A stretch of 56,576 nt of DNA from an uncultured Oscillospiraceae bacterium (GTDB lineage: Bacteria > Bacillota > Clostridia > Oscillospirales > Oscillospiraceae): positions 1 through 56,576 of the forward strand of contig CAJFNZ010000087.1 in assembly GCA_904395905.1 (NCBI GenBank), given 5' to 3'. The notes under the pieces were generated by a model, which worked only from the letters and a program-made list of their open reading frames with translations, had not been told where the DNA came from and made no database searches. This document shows positions 24,410-34,770 of this stretch, piece by piece (the stretch's first letter is position 1; each line of letters starts with the position of its first letter). Both the position numbers and the translations under genes were made by a program.

Positions 24410-25107
24410 ATGCGTCTCCTGCCCCCATCTCCAAGTAGTACCGCAGAGATATTGTCCTGCTCTCCGCAAGATATGACGTACTGGGCCCAGCCGCGGAGAA
24501 TGTCTCCCGGTTTTCGTTCCCGCAGCTGCTTCAGCCCTTTACACAAATATTCCGCATCCATCCGCTTGTACAGGCCGTCTGTACAAAGAAGGAACCACAT
24601 CCCCGTTGCCGTGCCTTCGCCGTATTGGGGTGAAGCCGCCCGGCCGCATCCGATACAGGCCGTTAGGCGCCCGTCCTCCGTCCGCTCATCCACCGTCAGC
24701 TGCCGGAGAGCACAGCCATCCCAGCTGTACACCCGACTGTCACCCACATGGGCAAGATAGTACCTGCCCTGAGACAACAGAATCGCCGAAAAGGTCGCTG
24801 CGGTCCGAAGTCCCTGCGCACACGCCTCGGAGGCAATCTGTTGGTCCGCCGCAAGGACGGCGTCCCGCAGCCGCAGGCCAAGCCGCTCCAGGCTCGCCAG
24901 CTCGCCAAACCATCGTCCCATCTTTTCTACCGCCGCAGCCGCAGCATAGGCGCCATGGACCAGGCTTCCCACCCCGTCACAGACAACGGCCAGCCGCACC
25001 GGCTGGCCCGCAATCGTTCGTTCCCGGACCAGGAGGCTATCCATGTTGGTGCGGCGTCCATTCCGGAGGCTGATGGCATCATACGGTAGCCGTTTCATGA
25101 ACCCCAC
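24406..25107 (-). CDS. PP2C-family Ser/Thr protein phosphatase
   Basis: This metal-dependent phosphatase has up to 233 residues and the motifs VCDGVGSLVHG, AHVGDSRVY, LLCTDGLY and CGEQDNISAVLL, which hold the metal-binding aspartates of the PPM family. It has no membrane segment. It is the natural antagonist of the membrane kinase encoded at the other end of the cluster. Two starts are possible: GTG at 25107 (GAGGG eight bases before) or ATG at 25098. Either overlaps the end of the Crp-like gene by 20-29 bases, and the stop overlaps the cpaE start. Confidence 0.92.
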   Translation of the reverse strand: MGFMKRLPYDAISLRNGRRTNMDSLLVRERTIAGQPVRLAVVCDGVGSLVHGAYAAAAAVEKMGRWFGELASLERLGLRLRDAVLAADQQIASEACAQGLRTAATFSAILLSQGRYYLAHVGDSRVYSWDGCALRQLTVDERTEDGRLTACIGCGRAASPQYGEGTATGMWFLLCTDGLYKRMDAEYLCKGLKQLRERKPGDILRGWAQYVISCGEQDNISAVLLGDGGRRRI

Positions 25108-25717
25108 CCCATACGCCCTCTTCCTGCCCCTGTTTCACAGTCTTTGCTGCATCCAGTTTCTTTTTCAGGCGGCTCAGTGTCACCGGATTCATGCCGAGAT
25201 AAGACGCTACATGTTTTCCCCGGATGCCCTTGGGCAAGTCCGGATACGTCCGCAGAAACCATTGGTACCTCTGCATGGCGCTGCACTGGTACATGAGAAT
25301 TTTCAGTTCCCAATGGCGCACTGACGCATTGGCCAAATATGCCAGGTAGATTCTGGTAACTTCCGGATATGCAAGCATCAAACGCTGCACGGTCGGTACC
25401 GGGATGCGCCAAATCTCGCAGTCCCGCAATGTCTCGATATTGATGAGAGACGGGGTGTTGAGCTCATTGCATCCGATAATCACATCGCCCATGCGATACA
25501 GGAAACAGTCTGTAATGTCCCTACCATCCGGAGTAATCAAATAGCCTCTCAGAATTCCCTTTTCCAAGATGCAAAGGGAATGTTGCTGCTGACCGACTTC
25601 CGCGACCAGCTTGCCCCGTTTTACCTGCTCAAATTTGGCCGTCGCCGCTATTTCTCGCACAACTTCCCGATTCTTCAACTGGAAATGACTCTGAAGGATG
25701 TGCGTTATGTCTGTCAT
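25079..25717 (-). CDS. Crp/Fnr-family transcriptional regulator
   Basis: The 212-residue protein has an N-terminal cyclic-nucleotide-binding-type beta barrel (about 20-115, with KGILRGYLITPDGRDIT) and a C-terminal winged helix (about 150-195, with RGKHVASYLGMNPVTLSRLKK cut by no frameshift). There is no N-terminal Cys cluster of the FNR kind, so it does not look like an iron-sulfur oxygen sensor. ATG at 25717 has GGTGG eight bases upstream. It is the first gene of the leftward Tad/kinase cluster and overlaps PP2C, so it probably controls the cluster. Its ligand is unknown. Confidence 0.87.
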   Translation of the reverse strand: MTDITHILQSHFQLKNREVVREIAATAKFEQVKRGKLVAEVGQQQHSLCILEKGILRGYLITPDGRDITDCFLYRMGDVIIGCNELNTPSLINIETLRDCEIWRIPVPTVQRLMLAYPEVTRIYLAYLANASVRHWELKILMYQCSAMQRYQWFLRTYPDLPKGIRGKHVASYLGMNPVTLSRLKKKLDAAKTVKQGQEEGVWGGVHETATV

Positions 25718-25756
25718 GTAACACACCACCCTTTTTCAAAACACAGACTTTTTTAC

Positions 25757-25762
25757 ATTATA
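25757..25762 (-). promoter_or_regulatory. Probable -10 box of the crp-Tad cluster
   Basis: The minus strand reads TATAAT, 39 bases before the Crp-like start, in the most AT-rich stretch of the area. No consensus -35 is present at 16-18 bases, as expected for an activator-dependent promoter. Autoregulation by the Crp-like protein is possible. Confidence 0.45.
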
Positions 25763-25872
25763 TTAAGTCCATCCGACAAAGACATTAGCACAGGCTATTT
25801 TTTGGGATTATTTTGTCGGTTATTCAATCTCCATTTTCCGCCGTTCACCAAGGTCATCCACGACGTTTTTCA

Positions 25873-25901
25873 TTGATTTGTCGGGGAAAACGCGGTATAC
25901 T
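25873..25901 (+). promoter_or_regulatory. Promoter of holB-ricT
   Basis: TTGATT (25873-25878), a 17-base spacer and TATACT (25896-25901) stand 38 bases before the holB start, divergent from the Tad-cluster promoter. Confidence 0.65.
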
Positions 25902-25938
25902 ATTTTGTAGCGATGTTGCACGGAGGGAGGTGGCGGCG

Positions 25939-26892
25939 GTGCGGTTTGCGGAACTGCTGGGCAACGAGACATTGAAAGCGCAGTTCTGCGCCGCGCTGGA
26001 CAGCGGACGCCTGTCCCACAGCTACCTGCTCACCGGCCCGGCCGGCTCCGGAAAGCACACCCTGGCCCGGCTGCTCGCCGCCGCCATGGAGTGCGAAGGC
26101 CCCCAGCCGCCCTGCGGCGTCTGCCGCGCCTGCCGGAAAGCCCTCTCCGGCAATCACCCCGACATCCTGATGGTCGATGACCCGGAGCGCAAGCAGGTCC
26201 CCGTCAATCTCGTCCGCCAGGCCAGGACCGAGCTGTTCGTCCGGCCCAACGAGGGCCGGCGGAAGGTCCTCATCTTCCCCCGTGCCCAGGATCTGAACGC
26301 CTCGGCGCAGAACGCCCTCCTGAAAGTGCTGGAGGAGCCGCCGGACTATGGGGCGTTCCTGCTGCTGGCCCGGTCGCCGGAGGCGCTGCTGCCCACCATC
26401 CGCTCCCGCTGCGTGGAGCTGCGGCTCTCCCCGCTGGACCGCGAAACCCTCCTGGACGCGCTGCGTCAGCGGTTCCCCGACCGGCCCGAGGCCGATTGGG
26501 AGGCGGCCGCCGCCCGCTCCGGCGGCTTCCTGGGGCAGGCCGAAGCGCTGTTGCAGGGCGACGCCCTCCAGCTGCCTCAGGCCGCGCAGTTCGCCGAGGC
26601 CTACGCCGGCCGGGACACCCTCGCCCTAGTGGAGCTGTTTTGCTCCATGGAGAAGTGGAAGCGCAACCAGCTGGCCCCGGTGCTCGAGCAGTTGCGGCCG
26701 CTGCTGGCGCAGGCATTGCAGGCCCGGCAGGGCTGCCCGGTGCTGTCACCCGGAGCCCGCGCCATCGCCGAGCGCCGGACGGCACAGGAGCTGCTGTCCG
26801 CCTGCGAGACAGTCCGCCAGGCGCTGGAGGACTGCTGGGCCAACGTGTCGGTGGCCAACATCTGCGCGTGGCTTCTGGTCCAGCTGCGCTGA
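25939..26892 (+). CDS. holB: DNA polymerase III delta' subunit
   Basis: HolB is the delta-prime part of the clamp loader that loads the beta clamp on DNA. The 317-residue product shows GPAGSGKHT at 33-41, a zinc site Cys52/Cys59/Cys62/Cys65, the ALLKVLEEPP segment and the RCVELR motif of the clamp-loader core. GTG at 25939 is chosen because GGAGGGAGG lies eight bases upstream and the protein then begins at the usual MRFAELLGNE-like N terminus. Frame continuation upstream to 25813 lacks signals. The gene order holB-ricT is the same as in Bacillus. Confidence 0.93.
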   Translation: MRFAELLGNETLKAQFCAALDSGRLSHSYLLTGPAGSGKHTLARLLAAAMECEGPQPPCGVCRACRKALSGNHPDILMVDDPERKQVPVNLVRQARTELFVRPNEGRRKVLIFPRAQDLNASAQNALLKVLEEPPDYGAFLLLARSPEALLPTIRSRCVELRLSPLDRETLLDALRQRFPDRPEADWEAAAARSGGFLGQAEALLQGDALQLPQAAQFAEAYAGRDTLALVELFCSMEKWKRNQLAPVLEQLRPLLAQALQARQGCPVLSPGARAIAERRTAQELLSACETVRQALEDCWANVSVANICAWLLVQLR

Positions 26893-26916
26893 CGCCGCAG
26901 CTGTATATTGCTGACG

Positions 26917-27005
26917 AAAAAGAGTCGGTTTTTCAGAGTATCGCCGAGCCGTGCTCGCACGGCGGCAGGGGCTTTCCAGTAAAGCCACCGCAGTTGTGTA
27001 CTGTT
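26917..27005 (-). repeat. Dispersed structured repeat, copy 2
   Basis: This is the second copy of the element seen at 1987-2072, in the same orientation, here between holB and ricT. Hairpin one (26948-26953/26958-26963) is perfect. In hairpin two (26970-26975/26981-26986) the closing pair is T-A where copy 1 has G-C, a compensatory change that keeps the stem. The element ends about 17 bases before the ricT ribosome site, so it lies in a transcribed leader. Confidence 0.75.
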
Positions 27006-27030
27006 GTCTAAAAAAGGAGATTTTGTTTGT

Positions 27031-28494
27031 ATGGATGAGTTGCAAAAGGTGCCGCAGGTGGAAGACGCGGGCTGCGCCGGATGCGGCGGCTGTCCGGCCC
27101 GGGCGGCTCAGACGGAGCTGGCGGACGCCGTGGACGACGCGCTGGCCGCCGAGCTGCTCCCCCCCGCTCCGGCGGAGGAAGCGCCGCCGGCCGAGCCGGA
27201 GCGCGTCCGCGTGGTGGATATTCACTTCCGCTCCGGCGGCAAGATTTACTACTTCGACCCCGGCGAGCTGGAGCTGTCCCCGGGGGACCACGTCATCATC
27301 GACACCGCCCGCGGCCCCGAATACGGCATCTGCGCCAGCGGCTGCCACCAGGTCCTGGAGACCGACGTCGTCGCGCCTCTGCGCAAGGTCCTCCGGGTGG
27401 CCACGGCCCAGGACGAGAAAATCGCCGCCGACAACCGGGAGAAGGAGAAGCGCGCATACCAGATCTGCCTCCAAAAGATTCACGACCACCACCTGGAGAT
27501 GCAGCTGGTGTCGGCGGAGTGCGCCTTTGACGGCAGCAAGATTCTCTTCTTCTTCACGGCCGACGGCCGGGTGGACTTCCGGGAGTTGGTGAAGAACCTG
27601 GCCTCGGTCTTCCGCACGCGCATCGAGCTGCGGCAAATCGGCGTGCGGGACAAGGCCAAGATGATTGGCGGCCTGGGCGTCTGCGGCCGGCCCTTCTGCT
27701 GCACGGAGTTCCTGGACGATTTCCAGCCGGTGTCCATCAAGATGGCCAAGACCCAGAACCTGAGCCTGAACCCCACGAAGATCTCCGGCACCTGCGGCCG
27801 GCTGATGTGCTGCCTCAAGTATGAGCAGGAGGCCTACGAGGGCCTGCTCCAGACGGCCCCCAAGGCGGAGTCCTTCGTGGACACCCCCGACGGCCGAGGC
27901 ACGGTCTGCGACGTGAACCTGCTGCGCCAGACGGTCAAGGTCCGGATGGAAGACCATCCGGAGACCATCAACACGTATCAGAACAGCGAAATCGCCATTT
28001 TGCGCAACGGCAAGGCCAAGAAGAACGACCCGCCAATCCCCCGGGATCTGGCGCCCATCTCCGGCAGGCCTCACGCCCCGCGGAAGCTGGAGTCCGCGCC
28101 GCCGGCCGCCCGGCGGCAGGAGGAGTCCATGACCCAGCTGTTCCGGAAGCTGGACGAGTACGCCGCCCCCTCCGCCCCGCGGCCCGAGGCCGGCCCGGAG
28201 GCCGCCGCGCCGGAGGAGAAGCCCGAGGGCGGTTCCTCCCGCCGCCGGTCCCGCCGCCGCCGCAAGCCCGCCGGCCAGAAGGCCGAAACCGCCGCGCCGC
28301 AGGCCGGCGGTGAGCCGAAGCCCCAGCGGCCCAAGGGGGAGCACCCCCGGGGCGACCGCCGCCCCGCCGAGGCCCAGGCTCCCCAGGCAGCCCCGCCGGC
28401 AGCCGAGGGAGAGGGCAAGCCCCGCTCCGGCCGCCGTCGCCGCCGCCGTCCCCGCAGCCATGGCGGCGCCGCCGCCCCGCCGCCGGCAGAATAA
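27031..28494 (+). CDS. ricT: PSP1-domain protein RicT (YaaT)
   Basis: RicT forms, with RicA and RicF, an iron-sulfur complex that helps RNase Y mature mRNAs and affects sporulation and biofilm in Bacillus. The PSP1 core covers about residues 50-270 and includes the Cys signatures CGRPFCC and CGRLMCCLKYEQEAY. Two things are odd. The N terminus has a CxxCxxC cluster (Cys15, 18, 21). A tail of about 150 residues (340-487) is Pro/Ala/Glu-rich with runs of Arg, RNA-binding-like and of low complexity. ATG at 27031 follows AAGGAG at 11 bases; an in-frame TTG at 27004 lies in the repeat. Confidence 0.92.
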   Translation: MDELQKVPQVEDAGCAGCGGCPARAAQTELADAVDDALAAELLPPAPAEEAPPAEPERVRVVDIHFRSGGKIYYFDPGELELSPGDHVIIDTARGPEYGICASGCHQVLETDVVAPLRKVLRVATAQDEKIAADNREKEKRAYQICLQKIHDHHLEMQLVSAECAFDGSKILFFFTADGRVDFRELVKNLASVFRTRIELRQIGVRDKAKMIGGLGVCGRPFCCTEFLDDFQPVSIKMAKTQNLSLNPTKISGTCGRLMCCLKYEQEAYEGLLQTAPKAESFVDTPDGRGTVCDVNLLRQTVKVRMEDHPETINTYQNSEIAILRNGKAKKNDPPIPRDLAPISGRPHAPRKLESAPPAARRQEESMTQLFRKLDEYAAPSAPRPEAGPEAAAPEEKPEGGSSRRRSRRRRKPAGQKAETAAPQAGGEPKPQRPKGEHPRGDRRPAEAQAPQAAPPAAEGEGKPRSGRRRRRRPRSHGGAAAPPPAE

Positions 28495-28498
28495 CACA

Positions 28499-28535
28499 CG
28501 CCCGCCCGGGAGTTTTTCTCCCGGGCGGGCGTTTT
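28499..28535 (+). terminator. Intrinsic terminator of holB-ricT
   Basis: A 14-bp perfect GC-rich stem (28499-28512/28518-28531) with a TTTTT loop is followed by TTTT. Confidence 0.85.
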
Positions 28536-28562
28536 GACGGCCCATGACTGGAGGTATGAACC

Positions 28563-28892
28563 GTGGAATTCGTTTACTGCAAAGTGGAAATTTTCGTGCC
28601 CGCGTCCCATCTGGAGGCCATCCGGGAGGCGCTGGCGTCGGTGGACGCCGGCCACGTGGGCCGGTACGACCGCTGCCTCTCCTACGGCCCGGTCACCGGC
28701 TGCTGGCGGCCCCTGGCCGGCACAGCCCCGTACCTGGGCCGGGCGGGCGAACTCTGCGAGGCCCCGGAGCTGAAGGTGGAGGTCACCTGCCCCACCGAGC
28801 GGGTCGAGGCGCTCCTCGCCGCCGTGCGGGCCGCGCACCCCTATGAGGAGCCGGTCATCAACGTCCTCCCGCTGCTGCGGATCGGCCTCTGA
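28563..28892 (+). CDS. YqfO-like stand-alone PII/CutA-fold protein
   Basis: This 109-residue protein resembles the insert domain of NIF3/YqfO proteins: EFVYCKVEIFVPASHLEAIREAL at the start (a 20-residue-plus amphipathic beta-alpha unit), a central YDRCLSYGPVTGCWRPL and the C-terminal AAHPYEEPVINVLPL. The AHPYEEP motif is diagnostic. The fold is CutA/PII-like and usually trimeric. A metal- or ligand-binding role is suspected for the family, but no reaction is proven. GTG at 28563 has GGAGG eight bases upstream; the ATG at 28557 is out of frame. It stands between the ricT terminator and convergent recQ, without its own clear promoter. Confidence 0.8.
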   Translation: MEFVYCKVEIFVPASHLEAIREALASVDAGHVGRYDRCLSYGPVTGCWRPLAGTAPYLGRAGELCEAPELKVEVTCPTERVEALLAAVRAAHPYEEPVINVLPLLRIGL

Positions 28893-28906
28893 GCGGAGCG
28901 CCGCCG

Positions 28907-30733
<1,827 letters not shown>

Positions 30734-30787
30734 AGTCCGCACGTCCCCCGTCGCCGCCCCCGCGGGGGCGCCGCAAATTCTCCGGAT

Positions 30788-30850
30788 ACTATACCACACC
30801 GCCCCCCGGCGGGGCAAGCCCTTGCCGGAAGCGGCCGGCCGTGGTATGAT
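30788..30850. promoter_or_regulatory. Divergent recQ / racemase promoters
   Basis: Leftward: TTGCCC (30812-30817 complement), an 18-base spacer and TATAGT (30788-30793 complement) for recQ. Rightward: TTGCCG (30822-30827), 17 bases and TATGAT (30845-30850) for the racemase. The -35 boxes are only four bases apart, so the two promoters may compete for polymerase. Confidence 0.65.
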
Positions 30851-30887
30851 AGGATATATTGAATTCTACTTTTGGGAGGCGGCAGCC

Positions 30888-31580
30888 ATGAAAACCATCG
30901 GCCTTCTCGGCGGCATGAGCTGGGAGAGCACCATCCCCTACTACCGGATCCTCAATGAAACCGTCAAGGAGCGGCTGGGCGGGCTCCACTCGGCCAGGCT
31001 GCTGCTGTACAGCGTGGACTTCGCCGAAATCGAGGCCCTCCAGGCCACGGGCCGGTGGGACGAGAGCGCCCGGATCCTCGGCGACGCCGCTGCCGCCCTG
31101 GAGCAGGCCGGCGCGGAGCTGCTGGTCATCTGCACCAACACCATGCACAAGGTGGCCCCGGAGATCCAGGCGCGGATCTCCATCCCCCTCCTCCACATCG
31201 CCGACGCGACGGCCGACGCGCTGCTGGAGGCCGGCATCTCCGTCACGGCCCTGCTGGGCACCCGGTACACCATGACCCAGGACTTCTACCGGGCGCGGCT
31301 GGAGGCCCGGGGCCTCCGGGTCCTGACGCCCGAGGGCGAGGACCTGGACACCGTCCACCGGATTATCTATGAGGAGCTGTGCCTGGGCGTCGTCTCGCCG
31401 GACTCCCGGCGGGCCTACCAGGCCGTCATCGGCCGGCTCCAGGACCGGGGCGCCCAGGCGGTCATCCTGGGCTGTACGGAGATTGGCCTGCTGATTCACC
31501 AGGAGGACGTCCCCCTTCCGGTTTTCGACACCACCGAGCTCCACGCCCGCAAGGCCGCGCTGACGGCGCTGGGCGAATAA
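30888..31580 (+). CDS. Aspartate/glutamate racemase family protein
   Basis: This 230-residue, cofactor-independent racemase has the two catalytic cysteines of the family: Cys82 in ICTNTMHK and Cys196 in GCTEIGLL. It also has the N-terminal MKTIGLLGGMSWEST substrate loop. The sequence is closest in pattern to the YgeA/RacX aspartate-racemase group; the exact amino acid (Asp, Glu or a broader range) cannot be fixed from sequence. ATG at 30888 has GGGAGG nine bases upstream. It may supply D-amino acids to the cell wall. It is followed by a strong terminator shared with the converging permease gene. Confidence 0.9.
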   Translation: MKTIGLLGGMSWESTIPYYRILNETVKERLGGLHSARLLLYSVDFAEIEALQATGRWDESARILGDAAAALEQAGAELLVICTNTMHKVAPEIQARISIPLLHIADATADALLEAGISVTALLGTRYTMTQDFYRARLEARGLRVLTPEGEDLDTVHRIIYEELCLGVVSPDSRRAYQAVIGRLQDRGAQAVILGCTEIGLLIHQEDVPLPVFDTTELHARKAALTALGE

Positions 31581-31587
31581 AAAAGAA

Positions 31588-31625
31588 GGGCGCCGGCCGG
31601 GGCTTCCCCGGCCGGCGCCCTGTTT
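31588..31625. terminator. Terminator between racemase and converging permease gene
   Basis: A 15-bp perfect stem, 31588-31602 with 31606-31620, has a CTT loop. TGTTT follows on the plus strand and an A/T-rich CTTCTTTTTTATT on the minus side, so it can work in both directions. Confidence 0.85.
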
Positions 31626-31635
31626 CGCAGCTTGT

Positions 31636-33489
31636 CTACTCCTCCTCCATCTCGGAGCGGAGCGTCAAATCGTAGCCCTGTTCCAGCAGCCACCGGGCCG
31701 TGCGGGAGTCCACCGTCGGCACGATGTCCGCCGTCTTGCTGGCCACCGTCAGCACCACCCGCGTCGAGCCGCCGGCCGTGCTGTCCACCGTGTGGTCGAA
31801 CACCAGATACACGTCGGCCTGGTACTCGTATGCGCTGGTGTCCTCGAAGGTGAACACCGCCGAGCGGCCCAGCAGCCCGTCGCGCAGGTCCGGCAGGATG
31901 CACGTCTCATACAGCGAGAACGCCTCCTCGCCCGACAGCTCCTCCGTGCGGTAGCCGCCGGTCCCGTCCTCGTAGAAATTCACCGAGGCATAGCTGACCG
32001 AGGCGGCCGTCACGTCAAAGGTGGGCGTATACTCCAGATAGACGATATACGGGTCCCGGACAATCTCGGCATACTGCCGCGGCAGGGACTCCTCCTCCCG
32101 CCACAGCGCCTCGGTGCAGTAGATCTGATACTCGCGGGCCAGGGTCCGCCCGTCCCGCAGCTGGTAAATCAGCTCCAGGCGGGTGAAGTCAATCGCCCCG
32201 TCGGAGGACGGATACGCCCGGCCCAGCCGCTCCTGGTCCGCCTTCTGGTCCAGGATGGTCCGGTGCAGGGTGATGCAGTCGGCAATGTGGGCCTCGTCGG
32301 TGATGACGACGCTGTCCCAGAGGGCCGAGCCGTCCAGGGTGATGCTCTCCACCTCCGCGGCCTCCGGCACCCGGCGCTCGAAGCCGAAGGCGTCGAACTC
32401 CATCAGGGCCACCGCCGCCAGCAGGCAGGCGGTAAACACCCCGAAGCCAATCCACTCCCGCCGGAACACCCGGAAGGTCTTTTTCAGCAAAATCTCCGCG
32501 GCAAAGTACCCCAGGAAGCCGCCCAGCAGCAGACACACCACCACCGCCGCCAGGCCCGGGCCGTTGTAGCCGCCGAAGAAGGACTGCGCGGCCAGGACGC
32601 CCAGCACCAGCGAGCAGGCCGTCGTGAAGACGTACTTGAGGACCCGCCGCAGGGGCCGGACCGCGATGACGTCGCCGGCCGTCTCCATCCGCCGCCCGCG
32701 GAACAGCAGCACCGACAGCGCCAGCAGCGCGAGGCCCACCAGCCCCAGCGCCGCCAGATAGGGCCAGCCGTGGAAGGCGCAGGAGTACGCCGCGCCGTCC
32801 CCCTCGCTGCGGACGACCACATCCAGCCGCTGCATCAGGTAATAGGCCGGGGACAGGCGGGAGAGCGCCATATAGCCGCTGTCGCGCATCCCGTAGACAA
32901 AGGTGGACAGGACGGTGACAATCACGTCGTTGAGGACCACCGCCCCGTAATTCAGCAGCAGATACAGCGCCGGCAGGGCCGCCAGCTGCCCGACGATGGC
33001 GGCGCAGAGGGCCGCCAGGCCGTAGAAGAACAGAAACTCCAGGGACAGCAGGCCGAAGGCCTGGAGCGCCACCTCCAGCCCCGGCAGGCCCGCCGCGCCG
33101 GCGGCCGCCCAGGTGGCGGCGGCAACGACGGCGTTCGGCGCCAGGCTGACCGTCAGCGCCGAGAGGAGGTTTGTCAGGCACCAGGCCTCCCGGCGAATCG
33201 GCAGGGCCGCAAACGTGTTGACGCTCCGGGCCGAAAACGTCCAGCCGAAGAAGACCATGGCCGCCGCTGCGGCATACAGCATCGCGCACAGCGCGCCAAT
33301 GCGCAGGGCCTTCGTCAGCACCAGGTACTGCAGGTCCCCCAGCAGGAAGCGCCCCGCGTCGGCCTGGGTCACGATGGCCATGGGCAGCATCAGCAGCCAC
33401 AGCAGCAGATAGACGCCCCACAGCGGCGCAAAGCGAATCAGGTTTTTCCGGTAGACGGCAGCGCTAAAGAGCGAGGTTCTTGACCGCAT
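31636..33489 (-). CDS. Large ABC-2-type permease with C-terminal DUF6449-like domain
   Basis: This 617-residue membrane protein has about twelve hydrophobic segments in two sets (roughly residues 20-285 and 310-410) and then an extracytoplasmic C-terminal domain of about 200 residues with no Cys pairs. The domain resembles DUF6449 found on permeases that pair with YtrB-like ATPases. ATG at 33489 has GGGAGG nine bases upstream and overlaps the ATPase end by 26 bases. It should form an exporter or envelope-stress module with the ATPase; the outer domain may bind the substrate. Substrate unknown. Confidence 0.83.
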   Translation of the reverse strand: MRSRTSLFSAAVYRKNLIRFAPLWGVYLLLWLLMLPMAIVTQADAGRFLLGDLQYLVLTKALRIGALCAMLYAAAAAMVFFGWTFSARSVNTFAALPIRREAWCLTNLLSALTVSLAPNAVVAAATWAAAGAAGLPGLEVALQAFGLLSLEFLFFYGLAALCAAIVGQLAALPALYLLLNYGAVVLNDVIVTVLSTFVYGMRDSGYMALSRLSPAYYLMQRLDVVVRSEGDGAAYSCAFHGWPYLAALGLVGLALLALSVLLFRGRRMETAGDVIAVRPLRRVLKYVFTTACSLVLGVLAAQSFFGGYNGPGLAAVVVCLLLGGFLGYFAAEILLKKTFRVFRREWIGFGVFTACLLAAVALMEFDAFGFERRVPEAAEVESITLDGSALWDSVVITDEAHIADCITLHRTILDQKADQERLGRAYPSSDGAIDFTRLELIYQLRDGRTLAREYQIYCTEALWREEESLPRQYAEIVRDPYIVYLEYTPTFDVTAASVSYASVNFYEDGTGGYRTEELSGEEAFSLYETCILPDLRDGLLGRSAVFTFEDTSAYEYQADVYLVFDHTVDSTAGGSTRVVLTVASKTADIVPTVDSRTARWLLEQGYDLTLRSEMEEE

Positions 33490-34351
33490 AGTCGGCGCCT
33501 CCCAGTTCATAGATGAAGATTTCCTCCAGCGAAAGGGGCAGCAGGTCGAAGAAAATCGGCAGCGTGGCGGCAATCCGGTCGGTGACCTCCCGCTGGGAGC
33601 CGCGGACAATCAGCGTCCGCACCCGGCCGGCGGCCGACTGATGGAGAATCTCCAGTCCCTTGGGCAGCGGGTTTTCCGTGACCAGCTGCACCTTGACGAT
33701 GTTGTCCTGGAGCTCGGCCAGCGGGCGCTCGAGCAGCATCTTCCCGCGGTTGAGGATGCCCACGTGGTCGCAGACGTCCTCCAGCTCCCGCAGGTTGTGG
33801 GAGGAGACCAGCACCGTCGCGCCCCGCTGGGCCGTGTCGTTGAGAATCAGGCTCCACAGCTGCCGGCGCATCACCGGGTCCAGCCCGTCCACCGGCTCGT
33901 CGAGCAGCAGGTAGTCCGGCCGCATACACAGGGCCAGCCAGAAGGCCGCCTGCTTGAGCATCCCCTTGGAGAGGCGGCGCATCGGCATCCGCTCGTCGAG
34001 GCGGAAGGCCTCCCCCAGGGTCTTGTACAGCTTCTCGTCAAACTTCGGGTAGATGCCCCGGTAAAAGCGCATCATGTCCCGGATGGTGGCCTGGGGCAGG
34101 TAGTAGATCTCGTCGGGAATCGAGGCGATGCGGGCCTTGGTGTCGGCGTTCTCATAGACCGGCGCGCCGTCGATGAGCACCTGCCCGCTGTCGGGCCGCA
34201 GCACGCCGGTCAGATGGCGCAGCAGCGTCGTCTTGCCCGCACCGTTGGGGCCCACCAGGCCATAGACGGCGCCGTCGGGCACCGCCAGGTGCAAATCGTC
34301 CAGGGCGCGGAAGCCGTCGAAGACCTTGACCGCGTGCAGCACGGTAATCAT
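33464..34351 (-). CDS. ABC transporter ATP-binding protein (YtrB-like)
   Basis: This 295-residue ATPase has Walker A GPNGAGKT at 34-41, a signature region RLSKGMLKQ, Walker B LLLDEP followed by VDGLDP, and the H-loop SSHNLREL. A C-terminal extension of about 70 residues follows the core. ATG at 34351 overlaps the GntR stop in ATGA. The order GntR-ATPase-permease mirrors the module at 2.2-4.1 kb, although the two ATPases differ clearly in sequence. Confidence 0.92.
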   Translation of the reverse strand: MITVLHAVKVFDGFRALDDLHLAVPDGAVYGLVGPNGAGKTTLLRHLTGVLRPDSGQVLIDGAPVYENADTKARIASIPDEIYYLPQATIRDMMRFYRGIYPKFDEKLYKTLGEAFRLDERMPMRRLSKGMLKQAAFWLALCMRPDYLLLDEPVDGLDPVMRRQLWSLILNDTAQRGATVLVSSHNLRELEDVCDHVGILNRGKMLLERPLAELQDNIVKVQLVTENPLPKGLEILHQSAAGRVRTLIVRGSQREVTDRIAATLPIFFDLLPLSLEEIFIYELGGADYAVKNLAL

Positions 34352-34719
34352 GGCGTCTCTCCTTCCAGCAGCGTGTGGAGCCGGGCAGCCAAATCCGCCT
34401 CTGGGACACCCAGCCGCAGCAGCTCCGATGCGGCCTCGTTGAAGGCCTCCAGCAGCGTCTCCCGCCGCCGGTCCGTCACCTCGCTCAGGGCCGCGGCAAA
34501 GGAGCCCTTGCCGGCGATGGAGTAGATGAACCCCTCGGCCTCCAGCTCCCGATAGGCCCGCTGGATGGTGTTGGGATTGATGGCCAGCTCCGCCGCCAGC
34601 TCGCGCACGCTGGGCAGCCGCTCCCCGGTGGGCAGCCCGCCGGAGAGGATGAGCTTGCGGAACCCGTCCTTCACCTGCTCATAGATGGGCTTGGAGTCCC
34701 GATAGTTCAGCGTTATCAA
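34348..34719 (-). CDS. GntR-family (YtrA-type) transcriptional regulator
   Basis: This 123-residue repressor consists of a winged helix (about 8-75, with SVRELAAELAINPNTIQRAY cut at 20 residues) and a short helical tail, the YtrA form. The start is TTG at 34719, with GGAGGGGGAGG directly upstream. It probably represses its own three-gene ABC operon through the promoter at 34771-34799 and is released by envelope stress; the last point is family knowledge, not visible here. Confidence 0.9.
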   Translation of the reverse strand: MITLNYRDSKPIYEQVKDGFRKLILSGGLPTGERLPSVRELAAELAINPNTIQRAYRELEAEGFIYSIAGKGSFAAALSEVTDRRRETLLEAFNEAASELLRLGVPEADLAARLHTLLEGETP

Positions 34720-34770
34720 GAGACCCTCCCCCTCCCGGCAGCATACTGTATTGCCAATAATAGTACAGAT

